From the NCBI RefSeq assembly GCF_014207985.1, contig NZ_JACHMI010000001.1:7175001-7239000 (forward strand): a DNA stretch of 64,000 nt. Direction: 5' to 3'. Positions 20,209-28,953 of this stretch are shown piece by piece (the first letter of the stretch is position 1; every line of letters begins with the position of its first letter). Both the position numbers and the translations under genes were made by a program. The notes beneath the pieces are model-generated. The model saw nothing but the letters and a program-made list of their open reading frames with translations. It had not been told where the DNA came from and made no database searches. The stretch comes from Nonomuraea rubra. GTDB lineage: Bacteria; Actinomycetota; Actinomycetes; Streptosporangiales; Streptosporangiaceae.

Positions 20209-21255
20209 ATGAGCATCCGCCCTGACCCGCGAGCCTGCCGATCTCCCGGCATGCCGGGAACCACTGACCAGAACATTGACTTCATCTCCGCCGTGAGCAC
20301 GGCCTACGGGCTGGAAGGCGGAGCGAGAAGGGAGGTAACCGCCATCGGCAGAGGCGCCATGGGAATGGTGCACAGGCTGGCGGTGGATGAACGGCTGTAT
20401 GCCGTAAAAGAGTTCTTCTGGACGATGGACGAAGGAGCGGCCAGCAGAGAAGCGGCGTTCCGTGATCTGGCCGCGTCGGCAGGAGTCAGATCGCCGATGA
20501 ACCTCCGAGGTGTGGACGGTGATTACCTGCAGCCCCTTCCCGAAAGTGCGGGAGGCAGGATGGTGCGGCTCTATTCCTGGGTCGAGGGCGCGCCTGTCGA
20601 TCCTGACGATCCGGCGACGGCCGCGCGGCTCGGAGAACTGCTGGGGCGGCTGCATGGGCTCGCGGCCCCCGCCTCCGGGGAAACCGATCCCTGGTACGAG
20701 GTCGTTCCGGAAGAGAGCGAATGGGAGGAGATCACGCGTGCGGCGGCCGCAGCCGGCGAGGATTGGGCGCCCCTGCTTCGCCATAGCCTTCGGGCGATCA
20801 TCGACCTGGCGCGGTGGGTGAAGCCGATACCGGAGCACGAGCGGATCATGTGCCACCTGGACGTCCAGCCGTCGAACGTGCTCGCCGACGAGGCGGGGCT
20901 CATCCTGCTCGACTGGGATGACGCCGGGCCGGGAAGCCCGGCGCGGGAGCTGGCCTCGGTGCTGCTCGGCTGGCACGTGCGGGACGGTGTGGTGAACCGG
21001 GCCGGAGTCTTGCGGACGCTTTCCGCCTATCGGCGGGCGGCTGGGCGGGCCGTGGTGGGCGACGAGCAGATGTTCGCCATGAGCGCGGCGACGCTGCTGA
21101 ATTATGTCGCCGTTCAGGCGCGGCTCAGACTGGACCCCGACGCAGACCCCCTGCACCGGGAGAACGCCCGCGCGGAATTGACGAGCGCACTGGCTCGGTT
21201 CCCCTCGCGACGCGTGTACACCGACCTGCTGAGCGTCGTTTCCGGAGAAGGATGA
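20209..21255 (+). CDS. Aminoglycoside phosphotransferase-family (APH) kinase
   Basis: Protein of 348 residues with a protein-kinase-like APH fold. The nucleotide loop is IGRGAMGMVHRLAV and the lysine is in LYAVKEFF; the catalytic loop reads MCHLDVQPSNVL, with the magnesium-binding LLDWDDAG after it. The small-molecule substrate is not predictable; homologues range from antibiotic kinases to homoserine or choline kinases. The start at 20209 has a weak GGAAAG site; an ATG at 20251 is the alternative and would remove 14 non-conserved residues. The gene lies divergently from the GH4 gene and is not obviously part of the sugar system. Confidence 0.8.
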   Translation: MSIRPDPRACRSPGMPGTTDQNIDFISAVSTAYGLEGGARREVTAIGRGAMGMVHRLAVDERLYAVKEFFWTMDEGAASREAAFRDLAASAGVRSPMNLRGVDGDYLQPLPESAGGRMVRLYSWVEGAPVDPDDPATAARLGELLGRLHGLAAPASGETDPWYEVVPEESEWEEITRAAAAAGEDWAPLLRHSLRAIIDLARWVKPIPEHERIMCHLDVQPSNVLADEAGLILLDWDDAGPGSPARELASVLLGWHVRDGVVNRAGVLRTLSAYRRAAGRAVVGDEQMFAMSAATLLNYVAVQARLRLDPDADPLHRENARAELTSALARFPSRRVYTDLLSVVSGEG

Positions 21256-21280
21256 CCGTGCGCGCTCCAGGAGCCCGCCC

Positions 21281-21575
21281 TCACTGGCGGGTGGCGGCCG
21301 CCTTGAGGAGCCGGGCCAGGCGGTCGAGGTCGCCTTCCAGGTCGAGGTCGGTGTCGAGGAGCCACTGGGCCTGCAGGCCGTCGGAGGCGGCGATCAGGAT
21401 GCGGGCGGCGAAGTCGGCATCGACGCGCGGCGTCGCGCTCGGCGAGTATCGGCACGAACAGCTCGTCGCGGGCGGGGAAGTAGTGCAGCAGGCCGCGCTC
21501 GCTCAGCCCGGCCGCTCGCGCGACGGCCCGCAGGGACGGCCCGGCGCTGTCGGCGTAGGCGGCTGCTGCCGCTTG
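21281..21575 (-). pseudogene. TetR-family regulator remnant, frameshifted and deleted
   Basis: On the minus strand the sequence reads a TetR helix-turn-helix (PSLRAVARAAGLSERGLLHYF, then PARDELFVPILAERDA). It then loses frame and most of the ligand domain, and resumes with AARILIAASDGLQAQWLLD and a stop at 21281. Only about 95 codons of a gene that should be near 200 remain. Confidence 0.7.
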
Positions 21576-21577
21576 GC

Positions 21578-21757
21578 GATCCCCTTGGCGTACGGGCCGC
21601 GATCGTCGCCAGGGGCCGGGTCGCGCTGCTCTGCCGCGCGCACGCCGCCGACCGCGTCTCCCGCATCGGGCTCGCCTGGACTGAGGACGGCGTGCGCTTC
21701 TCCCGCGAGGACGAGCCCGTCGGAGGGCGTCACACGACCCGTCAAACGTTCGCCTGA
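21578..21757 (+). pseudogene. Fragment of a beta-propeller glycosidase/phosphorylase-like gene
   Basis: The plus strand encodes about 48 residues (RAAIVARGRVALLCRAH, then RVSRIGLAWTEDGVRFSRED) that resemble the first propeller blade of GH130/GH43-like enzymes. There is no start codon or ribosome site and the similarity stops abruptly. It abuts the TetR remnant, so the two look like debris of an older locus. Confidence 0.4.
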
Positions 21758-22119
21758 AGAAACTTAACTAAGATCGAACCCGTTCGTACAGCGACCGCAA
21801 CCCGGTGCCAAACGCGGTGTTCGCCGCCCCATGCTCCGCCAGCGTTGGGTCATTCGCGACGTCAGGCGTGGCCCCTCGGCAACTTACCCCCGGATCTCTC
21901 GCAAGTTAGACGGCGCCACCGGGTGACTTCTGTGAAACTTTCACCTCCACGGGCGGTGCGTCGCGATCCCCGCGGAGACGAAGCTCCAGGCGGGAAGGCG
22001 TTCCGGCGGCAGCGCCCAGGCCGGCAGGGGCTCCCCCTCGTTGACGCCGGGCCGGACCGTCGGATGTACTCCGCGACAACACCCTCACCGAAGGAGGCCC
22101 GCGTACCCCCGCATCGCAA
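21758..22119. other. Non-coding stretch without recognised gene
   Basis: No frame here has a plausible start, ribosome site or recognisable protein. It leads into a LacI-type palindrome and presumably contains the promoter of the GH43/GH27 genes, but I could not place -35 and -10 elements. Confidence 0.5.
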
Positions 22120-22137
22120 ATTGTTAGCGCTAACAAT
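22120..22137. promoter_or_regulatory. Perfect 18-bp palindrome, LacI-type operator
   Basis: ATTGTTAGCGCTAACAAT is exactly self-complementary with a central GC, the classical form of LacI-family operators. It lies 64 bp upstream of the GH43 start. No LacI gene is adjacent, so the repressor must be encoded elsewhere. Confidence 0.75.
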
Positions 22138-22201
22138 GAGACCGCGAGGCCGGTCCCGCAGCGCCGATTTCCGTCACCCACCCGCCTGAGGGAGACAACT
22201 G

Positions 22202-24007
22202 GTGAGACTCGCCCTGCGTACGTTCCTCTTGACCGTGGGCCTGCTGCTTCCGAACGTGCTGTTCCCGCCGGCGGCCGGCGCCGACAACCCGATCGTGCAG
22301 ACCATCTACACGGCCGACCCCGCGCCGCTCGTCCACAACGGCCGCGTCTACCTCTACACCGGCCACGACGAGGACGGCTCCACGTACTTCACCATGCGTG
22401 ATTGGCGCGTCTACTCCTCCTCGGACATGGCCAACTGGACCGACCACGGCTCCCCCATGAGCCTGGCCACCTTCGCCTGGGCCGACGCCAACGCCTGGGC
22501 CGGCCACGTCGCCCACCGCAACGGCCGCTTCTACTGGTACGTGCCGGTCCGCGACCGCGCCACCGGCTCGATGGCCATCGGCGTCGCGGTCGCCGACAGC
22601 CCGACCGGACCCTTCCGGGACGCCCTCGGCCGCCCGCTGGTCAACAACAACGAGATCGACCCGAACGTCTTCATCGACGACAACGGCCAGGCCTACCTGT
22701 ACTGGGGCAACCCTCGCCTCTGGTACGTCCGGCTGAACACGGACATGATCTCCTACTCCGGCAGCCCGGCCCAGATCCCGCTCACCACCGCCGGCTTCGG
22801 CACGCGCACCGGCAACGCCTCCCGCCCCACCCTGTACGAGGAGGGCCCCTGGGTCTTCAAGCGCAACGGCGTGTACTACAACGTCTTCGCCGCCGAGTGC
22901 TGCTCGGAGTTCATCGCCTACTCGACGGCGCCCAGCGCCACCGGGCCGTGGACCTACCGGGGGACGATCATGCCCAGGCAGGGGGGCAGCTTCACCAACC
23001 ACGCCGGGATCATCGACTTCAACGGCGGCTCGTACTTCTTCTACCACAACGGCGCCCTTCCCGGTGGGGGCGGTTACACCAGGTCGGTGGCCGTGGAGAA
23101 GTTCACCTACAACGCCGACGGCACGTTCCCCACCATCAACATGACCACCGCGGGGCCGCCCCAGATCGGCACGCTCAACCCGTTCGTCCGCCAGGAGGCC
23201 GAGACCATCGCCTGGGCCGCCGGGGTCGAGACGGAACCGTCCGGTGAGGGCGGCATGAACGTGGGCTACATCGAGAACGGCGACTACCTCAAGGTCAAGG
23301 GCGTCGCCTTCGGCGACGGCGCTTCCTCCTTCACCGCCCGCGTGGCCTCGGCCACCGGCGGCGGCCGGATCGAGTTGCGGCTCGGCAGCGCCACCGGCAC
23401 CCTCGTGGGCACCTGCACCGTCGCCGGCACCGGCGGGTGGCAGAACTGGACCTCGGTCACCTGCCCGGTGTCCGGGGCGACCGGCACGCGTGACCTCTAC
23501 CTCCGCTTCGCCGGCGGCAGCGGTTACCTGCTCAACCTCAACTGGTGGCAGTTCACGCCGGGCAGCGGCTCCGAACTGCTGACGAACGGCACCATGGAGG
23601 ACGGCACGACCGGCTGGACCGCCTCCGGCGGCACCCTGTCCTCCACCACCGACGTCGCCCACGCCGGCAACCGGTCCCTGCTCAACTCCGGTCGGGCCGC
23701 GGCCTGGAACGGCCCCCACCAGAACGTCACCGCCCAGCTCACCAACGGCAAGAGCTACACCACGAGCGTCTGGGTGCGATCGCAGAGCGGAACCCCCAGC
23801 GCGAAGGCGACCCTGACGATCACGGCGAACGGCACCACGAGCTACCACCAGCTCACCCCTGCGCAGACGGCCGGCACGAACGGCTGGACACAGCTGACCG
23901 GCACCACGACCGTCTCCTGGACCGGAACGCTGACCAACGCCTCCTTCTACGTCGAGACGGCCGCCGGCACCGACGGCCTCTACATCGACGACGCCTCCTT
24001 CCGGTGA
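22202..24007 (+). CDS. Secreted GH43 enzyme with CBM6 and CBM4/9-like modules
   Basis: Secreted hemicellulase-type protein of 601 residues. The signal peptide ends near PAAGA (residue 27). The GH43 propeller (about 30-320) shows the base Asp39 in YTADPAP, Asp153 in EIDPNVF, and the acid Glu214 in YEEGPWVF. A CBM6-type module follows (about 325-455, beginning VRQEAETIAWAAGVE), then a CBM4/9-type module (about 460-601, beginning ELLTNGTMEDGTTGW). The start is GTG with GGGAG about 9 nt upstream. The CBM6-GH43 arrangement is common in xylan- and arabinan-active enzymes. It is probably transcribed with the GH27 gene downstream and controlled through the upstream palindrome. Confidence 0.92.
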   Translation: MRLALRTFLLTVGLLLPNVLFPPAAGADNPIVQTIYTADPAPLVHNGRVYLYTGHDEDGSTYFTMRDWRVYSSSDMANWTDHGSPMSLATFAWADANAWAGHVAHRNGRFYWYVPVRDRATGSMAIGVAVADSPTGPFRDALGRPLVNNNEIDPNVFIDDNGQAYLYWGNPRLWYVRLNTDMISYSGSPAQIPLTTAGFGTRTGNASRPTLYEEGPWVFKRNGVYYNVFAAECCSEFIAYSTAPSATGPWTYRGTIMPRQGGSFTNHAGIIDFNGGSYFFYHNGALPGGGGYTRSVAVEKFTYNADGTFPTINMTTAGPPQIGTLNPFVRQEAETIAWAAGVETEPSGEGGMNVGYIENGDYLKVKGVAFGDGASSFTARVASATGGGRIELRLGSATGTLVGTCTVAGTGGWQNWTSVTCPVSGATGTRDLYLRFAGGSGYLLNLNWWQFTPGSGSELLTNGTMEDGTTGWTASGGTLSSTTDVAHAGNRSLLNSGRAAAWNGPHQNVTAQLTNGKSYTTSVWVRSQSGTPSAKATLTITANGTTSYHQLTPAQTAGTNGWTQLTGTTTVSWTGTLTNASFYVETAAGTDGLYIDDASFR

Positions 24008-24107
24008 CCCGGCACGTCCTGAGCATCCGTCGTTCCGTACGAACGTGTCCCCGCATCGAACGACCGCCGGAGAGCCGCCCCTCCGACCCCCTTGAGGAGA
24101 GACATCG

Positions 24108-25745
24108 ATGAGCAGGAAACGAACGCGCCTTTCCCTCGCCCTGACCGTGATGCTGACCCTGACGACGGGGGCCGTCGCGGCCGTCCCGCCCCTGCCGGCG
24201 CAGGCGCTGGAGAACGGCGTGGGCCGCACCCCGCCGATGGGCTGGAACACCTGGAACACCTTCGGCTGCAACATCAACGAGACGCTGATCAAGCAGACGG
24301 CCGACGCGCTCGTCAGCTCCGGCATGCGCGACCTGGGCTACCAGTACGTCGTGGTCGACGACTGCTGGTTCGACCCGAACCGCGACGCGGCCGGGAACCT
24401 CCAGGCCAACCTGTCCCGGTTCCCGAGCGGCATGAAGGCGCTCGGCGACTACCTGCACGCCAGGAACCTGAAGTTCGGCCTCTACCAGGCGCCGCTGGAC
24501 AAGACCTGCGCCCAGTACTTCGGCTCCTACCCGGGCGCGACCGGCAGCCTCGGCCACGAGGTCCAGGACGCCCGGCAGTTCGCCGCCTGGGGCGTCGACT
24601 ACCTCAAGTACGACTGGTGCTCCCCCACCGGCACCATCGACGACCAGGTGCGCACCTTCGCGAAGATGCGCGACGCGCTGGCCGCCACCGGCCGGCCGAT
24701 CCTCTACAGCATCAACCCCAACAGCATCCACGAGAAGACCGGCCCGCAGCGCGACTGGGGCGACGTCGCCAACATCTGGCGCACGACCGAGGACATCACC
24801 AACGCCTGGAACACGGGCCAGACCAACGGCTACCCGATGGGCATCCAGAACATCGTCAACGTCAACGTCCCGCTCGCGGGCCGCGCCCGGCCGGGGGCGT
24901 TCAACGACCCCGACATGATGGTCGTCGGCCGGGGCGGCATGAACGACACCGAGATGCGCAGCCACTTCGCCCTCTGGGCCGTCATGGCCGCCCCGCTCAT
25001 CGCCGGGAACGACGTCCGCGCCATGGACTCCGCGACCTCGACGATCATGAAGAACCAGAACCTGATCGCCATCAACCAGGACCCGCTCGGCCTCCAGGCC
25101 ACCCAGATCGGCAACGACGGCACCCGCCGCGTCCTGGCCAAGCGGCTGAGCAACGGCGACGTCGCGGTCGCCCTGTTCAACCAGGGCGGCAGCACCACCA
25201 CGATCAGCACCACCGCCTCCGCCATCGGCCTGACCGGCGGCCCGTTCACCCTCCGCGACGCCTGGACGAACGCCGTCACCACGACCACCGGCACCATCTC
25301 GGCGAGCGTCCCGTCCCACGGCACCGTCGTCTACCGGGTCAGCGGCGGAACTCCCCTGCCGTCCACCCGGATTCAGGGTGCCGGCTCCGGCAGGTGCCTG
25401 GACGTGAACGGCGCCTCCCAGGCCAACGGCACCAGCGTGGTGATCTGGGACTGCCACCAGCAGGCCAACCAGCAGTGGACCAGCACCACCGCCGGCGAGC
25501 TGCGCGTCTACGGCAGCAAGTGCCTGGACGTCGACCGCGCCGGCACCGCCGACGGTACCGCCGTCATCATCTGGGACTGCAACGGCCAGAGCAACCAGAG
25601 ATGGCGCTTCAACACCGACGGCAGCATCACCGCCGTCGGCGCGAACAAGTGCCTGGACGTGGCCGGCAACGCCACGGCCAACGGCACCAGGCTCCAGATC
25701 TGGACCTGCACGGGCGCGGCCAACCAGCGCTGGTCCCGGATCTAG
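24108..25745 (+). CDS. Secreted GH27 alpha-galactosidase with ricin-type CBM13
   Basis: Extracellular retaining alpha-galactosidase of 545 residues, likely acting on galactomannan side chains or raffinose-type sugars. A signal peptide (about 1-33, ending AQA) precedes the GH27 barrel with PPMGWNTWNTFGC, the nucleophile Asp169 in YLKYDWC and acid/base Asp229 in RTTEDITNAW. A beta-sandwich follows, then a C-terminal beta-trefoil CBM13 (about 415-545) with three repeats ending in QW motifs (NQQW, NQRW, NQRW). GAGGAGAG lies 9 nt before the ATG. It lies 100 nt after the GH43 gene on the same strand. Confidence 0.95.
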   Translation: MSRKRTRLSLALTVMLTLTTGAVAAVPPLPAQALENGVGRTPPMGWNTWNTFGCNINETLIKQTADALVSSGMRDLGYQYVVVDDCWFDPNRDAAGNLQANLSRFPSGMKALGDYLHARNLKFGLYQAPLDKTCAQYFGSYPGATGSLGHEVQDARQFAAWGVDYLKYDWCSPTGTIDDQVRTFAKMRDALAATGRPILYSINPNSIHEKTGPQRDWGDVANIWRTTEDITNAWNTGQTNGYPMGIQNIVNVNVPLAGRARPGAFNDPDMMVVGRGGMNDTEMRSHFALWAVMAAPLIAGNDVRAMDSATSTIMKNQNLIAINQDPLGLQATQIGNDGTRRVLAKRLSNGDVAVALFNQGGSTTTISTTASAIGLTGGPFTLRDAWTNAVTTTTGTISASVPSHGTVVYRVSGGTPLPSTRIQGAGSGRCLDVNGASQANGTSVVIWDCHQQANQQWTSTTAGELRVYGSKCLDVDRAGTADGTAVIIWDCNGQSNQRWRFNTDGSITAVGANKCLDVAGNATANGTRLQIWTCTGAANQRWSRI

Positions 25746-25771
25746 GGACCGCGCCGGACAGGGTGATGCCT

Positions 25772-25999
25772 TCAGCCTTGGTGCTGCCGGAGCCGGCGGC
25801 GTTCGGCCGGAGTGGTTCCGCCCCAGACGCCGTCCGGTTCGCCGGCCTCCAGCGCCCACTCCAGGCAGCGCGGCCGGACGGCGCAGTTCGAGCAGATCCG
25901 CATGGCCGGTTGGTGCCGGCCGTCCCAGGTGAGCGGGAAGAACAGGTCGGGGTCGGTCGCCCGGCAGGCGGCGCGGCTGGTCCAGTACAGGTCGGCCAT
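25772..25999 (-). CDS. WhiB-family iron-sulfur transcription factor
   Basis: Small regulator of 75 residues. The four cluster-binding cysteines are Cys12, Cys36, Cys39 and Cys45 (C-X23-C-X2-C-X5-C), followed by the beta-turn GVWGG and a basic tail (ERRRLRQ). WhiB proteins carry a [4Fe-4S] cluster sensitive to oxygen or NO and act with sigma factors. It starts 9 nt after the Dps-like gene and is the last gene of the hydrolase operon, which suggests a link to redox stress. Confidence 0.93.
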   Translation of the reverse strand: MADLYWTSRAACRATDPDLFFPLTWDGRHQPAMRICSNCAVRPRCLEWALEAGEPDGVWGGTTPAERRRLRQHQG

Positions 26000-26008
26000 G
26001 GCTGTCGC

Positions 26009-26461
26009 TCACTGCTGGGCGCGGGCGAACCACTGCTGGATCTGGACGTCCCGGCACACGCCGGTGAGCAGGTCGGCGGTCACCGGATCGTGGCCGACGG
26101 CCGGGTTGTCCAGCCACGAGGTGGCCACGGCGGCGATGCGTTCGAGGCCAGCGTCCATGGCGGCCAGGGCCTGGCCGGTGGCGAGCCGGCCGAAGGGCAG
26201 CGACTCCAGGGTGGTGCGTTCGCTCAGGGTCTCGCTGCAGGCGTCCGGCCAGCCGCCCAGGGCGGCGATGCGCTCGGCCAGTGAGTCGGCGTGGCCGCGC
26301 AGGGCCTCGGCGAGCTCGTCCAGCCAGCGGTGCACGGAGAGGAACGTCGCGCCGCGGACGTTCCAGTGCGCCTGCTTGGCCTGCGACGCCAGCTCGGCGA
26401 CGTCGATGAGCACGTCCTGCAGGGCGGCGGTCGCCAGGTTGTCGAGGTGGGTGGTGGTCAT
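26009..26461 (-). CDS. Dps/ferritin-like DNA-protection protein
   Basis: Protein of 150 residues with the four-helix Dps fold. The ferroxidase region is recognisable as AHWNVRGATFLSVHRWLDEL (His32, His44, Asp48). Dps dodecamers store iron and protect DNA from peroxide. The family usually has 150-190 residues, so it is compact, without an obvious DNA-binding tail. It lies in a run of closely spaced minus-strand genes between the metallo-beta-lactamase-fold and WhiB genes. Confidence 0.88.
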   Translation of the reverse strand: MTTTHLDNLATAALQDVLIDVAELASQAKQAHWNVRGATFLSVHRWLDELAEALRGHADSLAERIAALGGWPDACSETLSERTTLESLPFGRLATGQALAAMDAGLERIAAVATSWLDNPAVGHDPVTADLLTGVCRDVQIQQWFARAQQ

Positions 26462-26491
26462 TCGCGTGGGCCTTTCAGGGTGGATGCGGGG

Positions 26492-27283
26492 TCAGATCCG
26501 TACGTGTTCGGCTGATCCGGTGGGCAGCCAGTGGAACAGGTCGCTGATCTGCTTCGGCGCGTGCAGCAGGTCCCGCTCGATGCCGTCGCGGTCCTGCCGG
26601 AAGTGCTGCCAGCCTTCGTAGTGGATCGGCAGGATGGTGCGCGGGGCGATGGCCTCGCACAGCCGTACGGCCTGCCTGGCGGTCATGGTGTAGCGCAGGG
26701 GCCCGGTGAGGGGGAATCCGACGCCGCCCAGGTGGAGCAGGACCGTGCCGGGCCTGATCCGGGCGGCGGCCCGGCGGAGGGCGCGGTGGTAGACGGTGTC
26801 GCCGGTGATCCAGAGCGGGCCGTGGGCCTGGCCGGGCCAGGTGAGAGCGAAGCCGATCACCTCGCCCGTGATGGGCCGGCTCAGCGGCGGCCCGTGCCGG
26901 CACGGGGTGGCGGCGATCTCGATCGTCGGCCGGCCGGGCGCCTCCAGGCGGGTGGCCTGCCCGGCCTTGAGTGCGCGGGTGGCCCCGCCGAGCCGGCGGG
27001 CGCCCGAGGCGGTGGTGATCGTGGTCGTGGCGCCGGCCAGCAGGGCGCGCCCGGCGTGATCGAGGTTGTCACCGTGATGGTCGTGGGTGAGCAGGACGGC
27101 GTCCACGCCCCCGAGGGTGGACGCCGGGAGCGCGGGACCGGTGAGCTTGCGGGAGGAGGTCCCCCAGCCGAACGCGTACGTCCGGCCGGGGGCGTCGAAG
27201 GTCGGGTCCGTCAGCAGCCGCCAGCCGCCGAACTCGATGAGGACGGTGGGGCCGCCGATGTGGGTGAACCTGACGTCCGACAT
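26492..27283 (-). CDS. Metallo-beta-lactamase-fold hydrolase (UlaG/UPF0173-like)
   Basis: Cytoplasmic protein of 263 residues. The metal motif is LLTHDHHGDNLDH (His67, His69, Asp72), in which Asn73 takes the place of the usual last histidine. TGDT and a C-terminal LPIHYEGW complete the fold. Members include lactonases, phosphodiesterases and enzymes of unknown substrate. It starts 12 nt after the preceding alpha/beta-hydrolase gene, so it is co-transcribed. A lactone or ester substrate would fit the hydrolase context but is not shown. Confidence 0.87.
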   Translation of the reverse strand: MSDVRFTHIGGPTVLIEFGGWRLLTDPTFDAPGRTYAFGWGTSSRKLTGPALPASTLGGVDAVLLTHDHHGDNLDHAGRALLAGATTTITTASGARRLGGATRALKAGQATRLEAPGRPTIEIAATPCRHGPPLSRPITGEVIGFALTWPGQAHGPLWITGDTVYHRALRRAAARIRPGTVLLHLGGVGFPLTGPLRYTMTARQAVRLCEAIAPRTILPIHYEGWQHFRQDRDGIERDLLHAPKQISDLFHWLPTGSAEHVRI

Positions 27284-27295
27284 GGGAGCCTCCCT

Positions 27296-28093
27296 CTACC
27301 GGCTGTGGTGGAGCGCCCAGGCCAGGGCGCGGTCGGCGATCTCTTCCCAGCCCTCCTGGGCGGGCATCAGGTGGGAGCGGCCGGGGTACTCGATGACCTC
27401 GGTGATCGTGTTCGGCGCCTTGTAGTGCTTGGCGTTGGAGCGCTGGATCTTCGGCGGCATCAGGTTGTCGTGCTCGCCGGCGATGAACAGCAGGGGCTTG
27501 CGGTCGTCGTTGTGGTAGTCGACGTAGTTGTCGTCCTTGCCGGGGTGGATGTTGGCCAGGGCGCTGCCCCAGAAGATGTTGCCGGAGGCGGGGATGTGGT
27601 AGCGCTCGTAGGCGGCCCGCGCCTCCTGCTCGGGGAAGGTGTTGGTGAAGGCGTAGCGCCAGTGCTCGTAGTCGAGGCCGACGGCCTTGTGCCGGTTGGC
27701 GGGGTTCTTGAGGACGGGGAAGGTGGCCTTGAGCTGCGACAGCGGGATGATCTTGACGCCTTCGGCGGGGGCGGAGTTGATCGCCACCCCGGCGGCGCCG
27801 TAGCCGTGGTCGAGCAGGATCTGGGTGAACACCCCGCCGGCGGAGTGCCCGATGAGGATCGGCGGCTTGTCCAGGCCGCTGATCAGCTTCTCCAGCGAGC
27901 CGATGATCTGCGGGACGGTCACCCGCTCGATCGGCGTGGGATCGGCGTTGAGCGCCTCGACCTCGACCTCGAACCCCGGGTAGGCGGGGGCCAGGACCTT
28001 GAAGCCCTGTGCCTCGTAACGGGCGATCCAGTTCTCCCAGCTGCGGGGCGTCACCCAGAAGCCGTGGATCAGGACGATCGTGTCGGGTTTCAT
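27296..28093 (-). CDS. Alpha/beta-hydrolase (cytoplasmic)
   Basis: Hydrolase of 265 residues without signal peptide. The oxyanion region is VLIHGFW, the nucleophile Ser84 lies in LIGHSAGGVF, the acid is probably the Asp of AGEHDNLMPP, and the base the His of GRSHLMPAQ. It is 13 nt downstream of a secreted hydrolase gene and 12 nt upstream of the metallo-beta-lactamase-fold gene. Esterase or lactonase activity is likely; substrate unknown. Confidence 0.88.
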   Translation of the reverse strand: MKPDTIVLIHGFWVTPRSWENWIARYEAQGFKVLAPAYPGFEVEVEALNADPTPIERVTVPQIIGSLEKLISGLDKPPILIGHSAGGVFTQILLDHGYGAAGVAINSAPAEGVKIIPLSQLKATFPVLKNPANRHKAVGLDYEHWRYAFTNTFPEQEARAAYERYHIPASGNIFWGSALANIHPGKDDNYVDYHNDDRKPLLFIAGEHDNLMPPKIQRSNAKHYKAPNTITEVIEYPGRSHLMPAQEGWEEIADRALAWALHHSR

Positions 28094-28106
28094 GTCGGTT
28101 CTCCCT

Positions 28107-28916
28107 CTAGCGGGTGGCGGCGTACGCGGACAGAACCATCGCGGTCGCGGCGGCGGGGTGGGACATCATCACGACGTGCGAGGAGTTGATCTCGCGGACC
28201 TTGCTGCCGGCGCGCCCGGCCATGAAGCGCTGGGCGGCGGGCGGGATGACCTTGTCCTGGGCGGGGATCAGGTACCAGGACGGGATGCTCTTCCACGCCG
28301 GCTCGCCGCTGCCGTCGGACAGGCCGGTGTGACTGCCGGGTCGCTGGGTGGCGGCCATCTGCCGGGTCTTGTACGAGGGCAGGTCGGCGGCGAACACCGC
28401 GCGGAACTTCGCGGGGTCGATGTAGCCGTCGATCCCCGGCTCGGTGCTGCCCGGCAGGGGGTAGGGCCGCAGGACGAGGGCGGCGCCCAGTTCGCTGCCG
28501 GGGAACTGCTGGGCCAGCTGCAACGCGCTCTCGCCCGCGTCGGGGGCGAAGGCGCCGAGGTAGACCAGGGCCTTGACGTTGTCGTGGCCGCGGGCGGCGT
28601 TGGTGATGACGACGCCGCCGTAGGAGTGGCCGACCAGGATGACCGGACCGGTGATCGTGTCGAGGACGCTGGAGACGTACGCGGCGTCACCGGAGACGTC
28701 GCGCAGCGGGTTGGCCGGCGCGATCACCGGGAAACCCGCCGCCTCCAGCATGGTGATCATGTCGTTGAATCCGGAGGCGTCGGCGAACGCCCCATGAACC
28801 AGGACCACGGTCGGTTTGGCGCCGGAGGCAGCGGAGGCGGGGACGGTCGCTCCGCCCAGGCCGAGGACGAGAACGCAGGTCGTGATGAGCATGCCGAGCC
28901 GGCGTAAGGGGGTCAT
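28107..28916 (-). CDS. Secreted alpha/beta-hydrolase
   Basis: Protein of 269 residues with a signal peptide (about 1-30, ending ASAAS). The core shows VVLVHGAFADASGF, nucleophile Ser98 in LVGHSYGGVV, and a histidine in SSHVVMMSHP. It is a close paralogue of the secreted hydrolase at 42173-42991: shared segments include GDAAYVSS, NAARGHDNVKALVY and GYIDPAKFR-type sequence. It is the second gene of the operon headed by the chloroperoxidase-like hydrolase. Substrate unknown. Confidence 0.9.
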   Translation of the reverse strand: MTPLRRLGMLITTCVLVLGLGGATVPASAASGAKPTVVLVHGAFADASGFNDMITMLEAAGFPVIAPANPLRDVSGDAAYVSSVLDTITGPVILVGHSYGGVVITNAARGHDNVKALVYLGAFAPDAGESALQLAQQFPGSELGAALVLRPYPLPGSTEPGIDGYIDPAKFRAVFAADLPSYKTRQMAATQRPGSHTGLSDGSGEPAWKSIPSWYLIPAQDKVIPPAAQRFMAGRAGSKVREINSSHVVMMSHPAAATAMVLSAYAATR

Positions 28917-28953
28917 GCGCGATGCTCCTTTGGAGGTCGGGAGGGCGAGGAGT

